Assembly: GCA_947685225.1 (NCBI GenBank)
Contig: CANTUV010000037.1
Location: 25,191,001 to 25,255,000, forward strand
From: Garcia nutans
Lineage: Eukaryota; Streptophyta; Magnoliopsida; Malpighiales; Euphorbiaceae
Direction: 5' to 3'
DNA length: 64,000 bases
Shown here: piece after piece, positions 58,955-64,000 of the stretch
Layout: each line of letters begins with the position of its first letter
Numbering within the stretch: position 1 is the first letter of the stretch
Position numbers and translations under genes: made by a program
The notes under the pieces: model-generated
What the model was told of the DNA's origin: nothing
Database searches by the model: none
What the model saw: only the letters and a program-made list of their open reading frames with translations

Positions 58955-59124
58955 ATTATTTTGGTATCAGAGCCTAGGTTTGAGATTCTCAACCTAGGTC
59001 AAGTGTAAGAAAAAGAATATTTTGATTTTAAAAAGTGGGTTTTTGAATAAAATACATGTTTGGTGTTGGTAGTCTCTGATCTTTAATGAAGTGCATCCTG
59101 CTGTGTTTGAAGACATAGGTTATA

Positions 59125-60438
59125 ATGGATCCTCATTCACGTCAATCTGTTGAGGGTAGTGCTGAGAGTGTAGCTCACGATGAGGGTAGAGAGGGAGCTA
59201 GAGTGGATAGAACTGGAGAGGCACCTATTTCTATGTCAGGGAGACCAGCTGGTGAGGAGGTTCCGCCAGTTTGGCTTAGGCATGTGGTTGAATTATTGAG
59301 GCAGGCACCAGTGCAACCACCGCCACCACCACCACAGCCAATGGTACCAGTGAGACATTACGATAAATTAAGAAAGTATGGAGCAGAAGATTTTCTGGGT
59401 ACTATTGATCCAGCAGTAGCTGAGCAGTGGCTGGATAAGGTACAAAGGATATTCATTCAGTTGCAAGCCACTCCAGAAGAAAATTTTGATTATGCTAGAT
59501 CACTGTTGCAGAAGGATGCATATGATTGGTGGAAGACAGTTCCTCATGCTATGGACGATCCACCTACATTGTCCTACAGTGATTTTCTACAGGAGTTTGA
59601 GCTGAAATATACTCCGAGGGAGTATAAAGATGTGAAAAAGATGGAATTCCTGACTTTAAGGCAAGATCACCGGACTGTGACAGAGTATGAGCTAGATTTC
59701 ATCCGGTTGAGCCACTATGCCGGGGGGATTATCTCTAATGAGATTGACCGGTGCAGAAGGTTTGAGGACGGATTGAGACCCTCAATTATGTGTCTTGTGG
59801 CTGGTTCTAGATACCAGGATTTTTCCCAACTGGTTGCAGCAGCTAGGAGTGTGGAGAGAGCCCAGGGTATTGCAGCAGCTGCTACCGAGGAGGAGCCCAG
59901 GGTTCGGAGACCCCAGTTTGAGGCAGGGTCATCATCTGTGAAGAGAGGTAGGGGAAGTTTTATTCCCAGGATCAGTCGGAGTCAGAGGCAGGCTGGTAGG
60001 TCAGTTCAGTTTCAGAGACAGAGATCGAGGCCTATAGTTTCAGTAGCGAGTGCTCCTACTCCAGTAGTTCAGAGATCCACTCCACCTGTGTGTGTTTAGT
60101 GTGGAGGAACACATAGGGGTGCTTGTTGGAAGAATAGTGGACCAGCTGTGTGCTTCAGATGTGGTTCGCCTGATCATTTTATTAGAGAATGTCCTGAGAT
60201 GCAGGAGCAGAGACCGGCAGGTTCTGTAGTTTCTCGACCTAGTGTCAGGGGTGGTTGAGGGAGCAGAGGGGGCAGACCTGGGTATAGTCAGAGAGGAGGA
60301 TCTTCATCCAGGGATAGTAGGACAGATGAGGCTGGGCCTTCTCAATGAGTATATGTGATGCAAAGACAACCTGATGCTTCTGCAGTTATTGCGGGTACTT
60401 TCTCTTTATTTGGCATTTCAGTTCTTGCTTTAATTGAT
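59125..60438 (+). pseudogene. Tekay-type Gag and protease start, with three stops
   Basis: The frame opens at ATG 59125 (MDPHSRQSVEG) and aligns along its length with the Gag of 25290-29090: RHYDKLRKYGAEDF, DWWKTVPH, FELKYTPREYKD, then the knuckle CFRCGSPDHFIREC. It has TAG at 60097-60099 and TGA at 60256-60258 and 60346-60348, all in the same frame. Each replaces a Gln or Arg present in the intact paralogue. The frame reaches VLALIDP of the protease at about 60438 and then runs into LTR sequence. Pol is missing. Confidence 0.92.
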
Positions 60439-61595
60439 CCAAAAGTGTGCCTAGAAGTTTTGAGATGATGGTTGTTTTATTTGAATCATATGCATATGTG
60501 TAATTGGAAAGGAAAGAAATGTATAGAGAGAATGTATATGTTGTGTATATGGCAAGATATATAACATATATGTTGGTCAAAATGGAGAGTCAAGGGAAGA
60601 AGATATTTATTTTGTTAAGTATGAAATTACTAATAAGGGCATGTAAGTGAAAGGAAGTTAAAACAAATAAGAAGAGGGTGTTTTTGGGTAATTGTCTTTT
60701 TAGAAATGCTTGGTGGAGGTTTAAAGAGATGTAAAGTTTGACTTTGTCTCTAATTTCATTTTCATTTCTTTTTTTTCCTTTCATGGCCGGCTATCAAGAA
60801 GACAAAGGAGAGCAAGAGAGGTTTTGAGTTTTAAGACCAAATTGAAGGAGATTTCAAGAAGATAAGTTGAAATTCAAGAAGTTCCTCTTTGTTGGTAAGT
60901 TTTCTCTTGATTTCTCTTGATTTTATTGAAGTTGTGTTTGAGTTGATAGATTATTGTTGATTGTAAGAGTGTGTTGTTTGATTGGGATATGTTTAAGAGT
61001 GTTTGGTTAAATTGATGATGGATTTTGAGGATGAATTGAAGGAAAGAGTAAGATTGTTGGAAGAGATAGTGTTGAAGGTGTGTTTAGGGTTTGTGATGAT
61101 ATTGATGATTTGTGGTTAATTTATATTTTGTCTTGTTTTGGTGTTTTTGCAAGTTTAACATGGTTTTTGGATGTGTGTAGTTGAGTTTGTTTGAAGTGGA
61201 TGTTGGTGGAAGAAGTGTTTTGTTGGGTGTTTTGTTGTTTTGGCCGGAATCTGGGTTTTTGGCCTGACACGCCCACTAGCACGTCCAGGTTTTTAGGCGT
61301 GTCAATTCTTCTGTGTGGCAGTAGGTTTGACACGACCAGTAACACGTCCGTGTTATTGAATGTGTCATAGCCACTGTGTTTTTGGGGAATTGACACGGCC
61401 ATGAGCACGCTCATGTTGTTGAACGTGTCAATGTTTCTGAGAGGCAGAATGTATTAAACGCCCAGTGACACGCCCGTGGTTCTGAGCGTGTAAAAGCTTC
61501 TGTATTGTGGAGTTAGGGCACAGTCAGGGACACGCCCGTGTTTTTGAGCGTGTCATGTTTAGAGTTTGCCCTAGTTGGTTCTTAGCCTTATGATC
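60439..61595 (+). repeat. 3' LTR, 5' part, of the deleted element
   Basis: It is near-identical to 56288-57455, starting CCAAAAGTGTGCC, and includes the CACG array (61260-61560). It is interrupted at 61596. Confidence 0.9.
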
Positions 61596-64000
61596 TGTAA
61601 TATCCCAAAATGTGCCCTAAAAGTTTTAGTATAATTGTTGTTTTATTTGAATTAAAATGTATATGTTAATTTGGGAGAGAAAAGAAATTTAAAAGAAAGT
61701 GTATATGTTGTGTATATGGAAGTATATACAACATATATACAAGTCAAATGTGATGGTCAAGGGATAAAGATAATTATTTTGTTCTTTGTGAAATTACTAA
61801 ATAGGGTAATAAGTGAAAGAGAAGTAAAATAAATAGGTGAGGGTATTTAAGTAATTTCTTATTTTGGAATACTTGGTGGAGGTTTAAAGAGATGAGATAT
61901 TTGACTTTTCTTCATTTCTTCTTCTTTCCTTCTCCATTGTTGGCCGGCCATCCTAGACAAGAGAGAGAGCAAGAGTGAGTTGGTGTTTAAAGATCAAATT
62001 GAAGGAGATTTCAAATAAACAAGTTGGAATTTCAAGAAAATTTCATTATTTTGGTAAGTTCTCTCTTGATTGCTCTTGTTGTTTTTGAAGTTATTTTTGG
62101 AGTTTGATGAAGTGTTGTTGATAATATGGTTAGGATTGCTTGTGGTGTGTTTGTAAGTGTTGAAATGGAATTAAAGATAAGAAGTTAGGTTGGTGTTGGT
62201 GATGGAAGAGGAAGAGTGGTGTTTAGTGAAAATTTTTCTGCTTTACAATTAGTAAAGGCTGTGACTTGTATGATTTTTAATTAAATATAGAAAAATTTTC
62301 TTGAAGTCAATTTTTGATATGTTGTGCCTCTATGAGTCTAGAATGACTGAAAAATATGTTGATTCGATTTTGGAATGTTTATGATTTTGGAAAGATTATT
62401 TTTACTAGACCTGTTCCAGCAGGTACCTTAACTGAGACAGCTATATTTCGGTATTTTTAATAAAATGTAGAAAAATCATATTCAATTGAATTTTGGATAT
62501 GTTGTTTATTAGTGAGTCTAGTATTTGAGAAAAATAATTTGGAACCACGTTGATTGAATTTAGTTTATGGAATTCACAAAGTTCAGAACTGCTGCCAGGA
62601 TGCAGGGCAATTGGGGCAGTATTGTTGGGTGAATTATTTGACCAAGATTTTGTGTTCAGTTTGATCCGAAATTTTAAAGGAATGATTTTAAGATGTAAAA
62701 TTTAGTTCTGTAAAAATTTTAGAATTTTTAGTCAAGTAGATTATTTTATACAATCTTTCAAAATAAGGATAGAGTGGAGTCTAAAACCAGAATGTACTAT
62801 TCATATGGTCATTTTGCTAATACTCCTTTTGGATTAGGTTGTGAAGAGGTTGAATTGCCCTAGCCTAAGTGTTGAGGATTCTTGGAAGAGTAAGTGTATA
62901 GATTGGTGTGAGTTGGTTTTAAGGTAAGTACAAATTACATTATTTCATACATTCATATGATGTTGAGATTTAACATACATTTGATTGTAAATGTGTTAAG
63001 AAATCTAATGCATTATTAATGCATATTAATAATGTATGTTTGGTATGATGTGAATGTTGTGATGAGTATGTAAAATATGTGTTAATGCCATTGATTATAT
63101 CCATTTGAATGATGAAATGAAATATGGAATATGAAATGTAAAAGATGTGATGATGAAATGAAATGTGAAAGATATGATATTATGAAGAATTGCCCTATTG
63201 TGATTTGAGATCATATGAGATATGAGGCCATGGTTGTTGGCTATGGTAATGCAAATGAAATATATAATGGAGGCATGGTTGCCTAATTAATTATGAGAAA
63301 TGAAATGAAAAGAAATTGATAATGAGATAAATGAAATGATTGTGTGCCTAATATGTTTATTCAATTTTCAGAGTTCTGGTTTTGGCGGCATGCCTATGAA
63401 TCACTGGATAGGTGAAATGACCGAGTCGTAAGCCGATTCCAGTTGAAAAATATGAAATGTGATGTTTTTGGGGTGAAATGACCGGGTTGTAAGCCTCAAA
63501 AACAAATTATTGAAACTAGATTGGCTGGGTCGTAAACTCAAATCTAGTTGATTATCCATGGATAAATGTATTGATGATTATGATTATAGACCAAAACAAT
63601 AACTCTGAACTTTGAATAGCATATTAGATTATTTTTGGGCCCACGCTTGTGTTTGTTTAAATGTGACTATTGAATGGTTAAACAAATGAATAATGAGATG
63701 ACTACTATACATACGTTATTGAAACCGGTAAAATTTGAAATATAATATTCTCTTGATTGTGTGACATTAGCATGGCATTAAAGCATCATAGCACTGTAAT
63801 TTGTACCACTAAGCCGTTGGCTTAGCACGAATGTGATTCTTCGCGCAGGTGACAGGGAAGAACCAGAGAGTTCCTCTAGGCCGAGTCGAGTCTAGATTTT
63901 GAGGTGTTGATAGTAGGCTTAAAGATCAAAGACTGACTGCCAAAGAAATGTATAAATTTTATGGGATGTAAAACTTGAGTTTTGATATATATGAATTTGT
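61596..64000 (+). mobile_element. Tekay-type LTR, incomplete at the window end
   Basis: It starts TGTAATATCCC at 61596, inserted in the previous LTR (preceding bases TGATC may be the target copy). Much of it (for example 62400-62800) is the same sequence as the LTRs of the 22438-32063 element in reverse. It has CCGGGTCGTAAGCC-type repeats (63410-63540) and the double hairpin (63809-63846). By comparison about 450 bp of the LTR lie beyond the window. Confidence 0.9.

Larger units (their letters stand above)
56280..61595 (+). mobile_element. Tekay-type gypsy element with internal deletion
   Basis: It has a 5' LTR (56280-58954), PBS, gag (59125-60438), then a direct jump from the start of protease into the 3' LTR, which lacks its first ~8 bp (60439-61595) and is itself cut by another LTR. 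It is inserted antisense in an older pol. The far end and target duplication are outside the window. Confidence 0.85.

Overview
This window is repeat-rich plant nuclear DNA, most likely from a eudicot, and looks like heterochromatin. I found no conventional host gene, rRNA, tRNA or CRISPR array. Almost every kilobase belongs to an LTR retrotransposon, and many elements are inserted into one another. The evidence for a plant is the plant-type primer binding sites (TGGTATCAGAGC, matching initiator tRNA-Met, and TGGCGACTCCACTGGGGA), SIRE-type and Tork/Tnt1-type copia proteins, chromodomain-bearing Tekay-type gypsy proteins, Tat/Ogre-type Gag, and a plant mobile domain (PMD) gene.

Layout. 1-4245: end of a Tekay-type Ty3/gypsy element and a long LTR on the + strand. 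4255-10169: a Tat-type gypsy fragment on the - strand (gag remnant, leader, PBS, one whole LTR, and a second LTR cut by the first). 10216-33909: a SIRE-type copia element on the - strand, with near-identical 5-bp flanks (GAAAT/AAAAT). It is interrupted twice: by a Tork/Tnt1-like copia on the + strand (14948-20095, target duplication CTTTT) and by a Tekay-type gypsy on the - strand (22438-32063, target duplication CTCAT). 33910-39182: AT-rich, decayed LTR-like DNA holding a solo LTR of another family (35315-37087, target duplication TTACA). 39183-41430: gag and 5' LTR remnant of a - strand gypsy element. 41430-53715: a Tat/Ogre-type element with two LTRs, a broken gag, no recognisable pol, and an antisense multi-exon PMD pseudogene. 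53716-56279: pieces of two further Tekay-type elements. 56280-61595: a Tekay-type element with an internal deletion. 61596 to the window end: another Tekay-type LTR.

The parts fit together as a record of nested transposition. The youngest insertions by eye are the Tork-like copia (519-bp LTRs with two differences noticed) and the 22438-32063 gypsy (LTRs of about 2.8 kb with roughly twenty differences). The SIRE host, the Tat elements and the surrounding gypsy fragments are older. Most in-frame stops that can be compared with a paralogue or a family motif look like C-to-T (or G-to-A) changes, as expected from methylated DNA.

The points most worth a second look are: (1) the gypsy element with a single 1266-codon open frame that has lost the reverse transcriptase core in frame but kept Gag, protease, RNase H, integrase and chromodomain; (2) the pol-less Tat element carrying an antisense, intron-containing PMD gene; (3) two hairpin systems with compensatory base changes near the 3' ends of LTRs, a double hairpin in Tekay-type LTRs and a triple hairpin in Tat LTRs; (4) palindromic CACGGCC arrays shared by unrelated LTR families. 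All identity statements are by eye; no alignment or database search was run.
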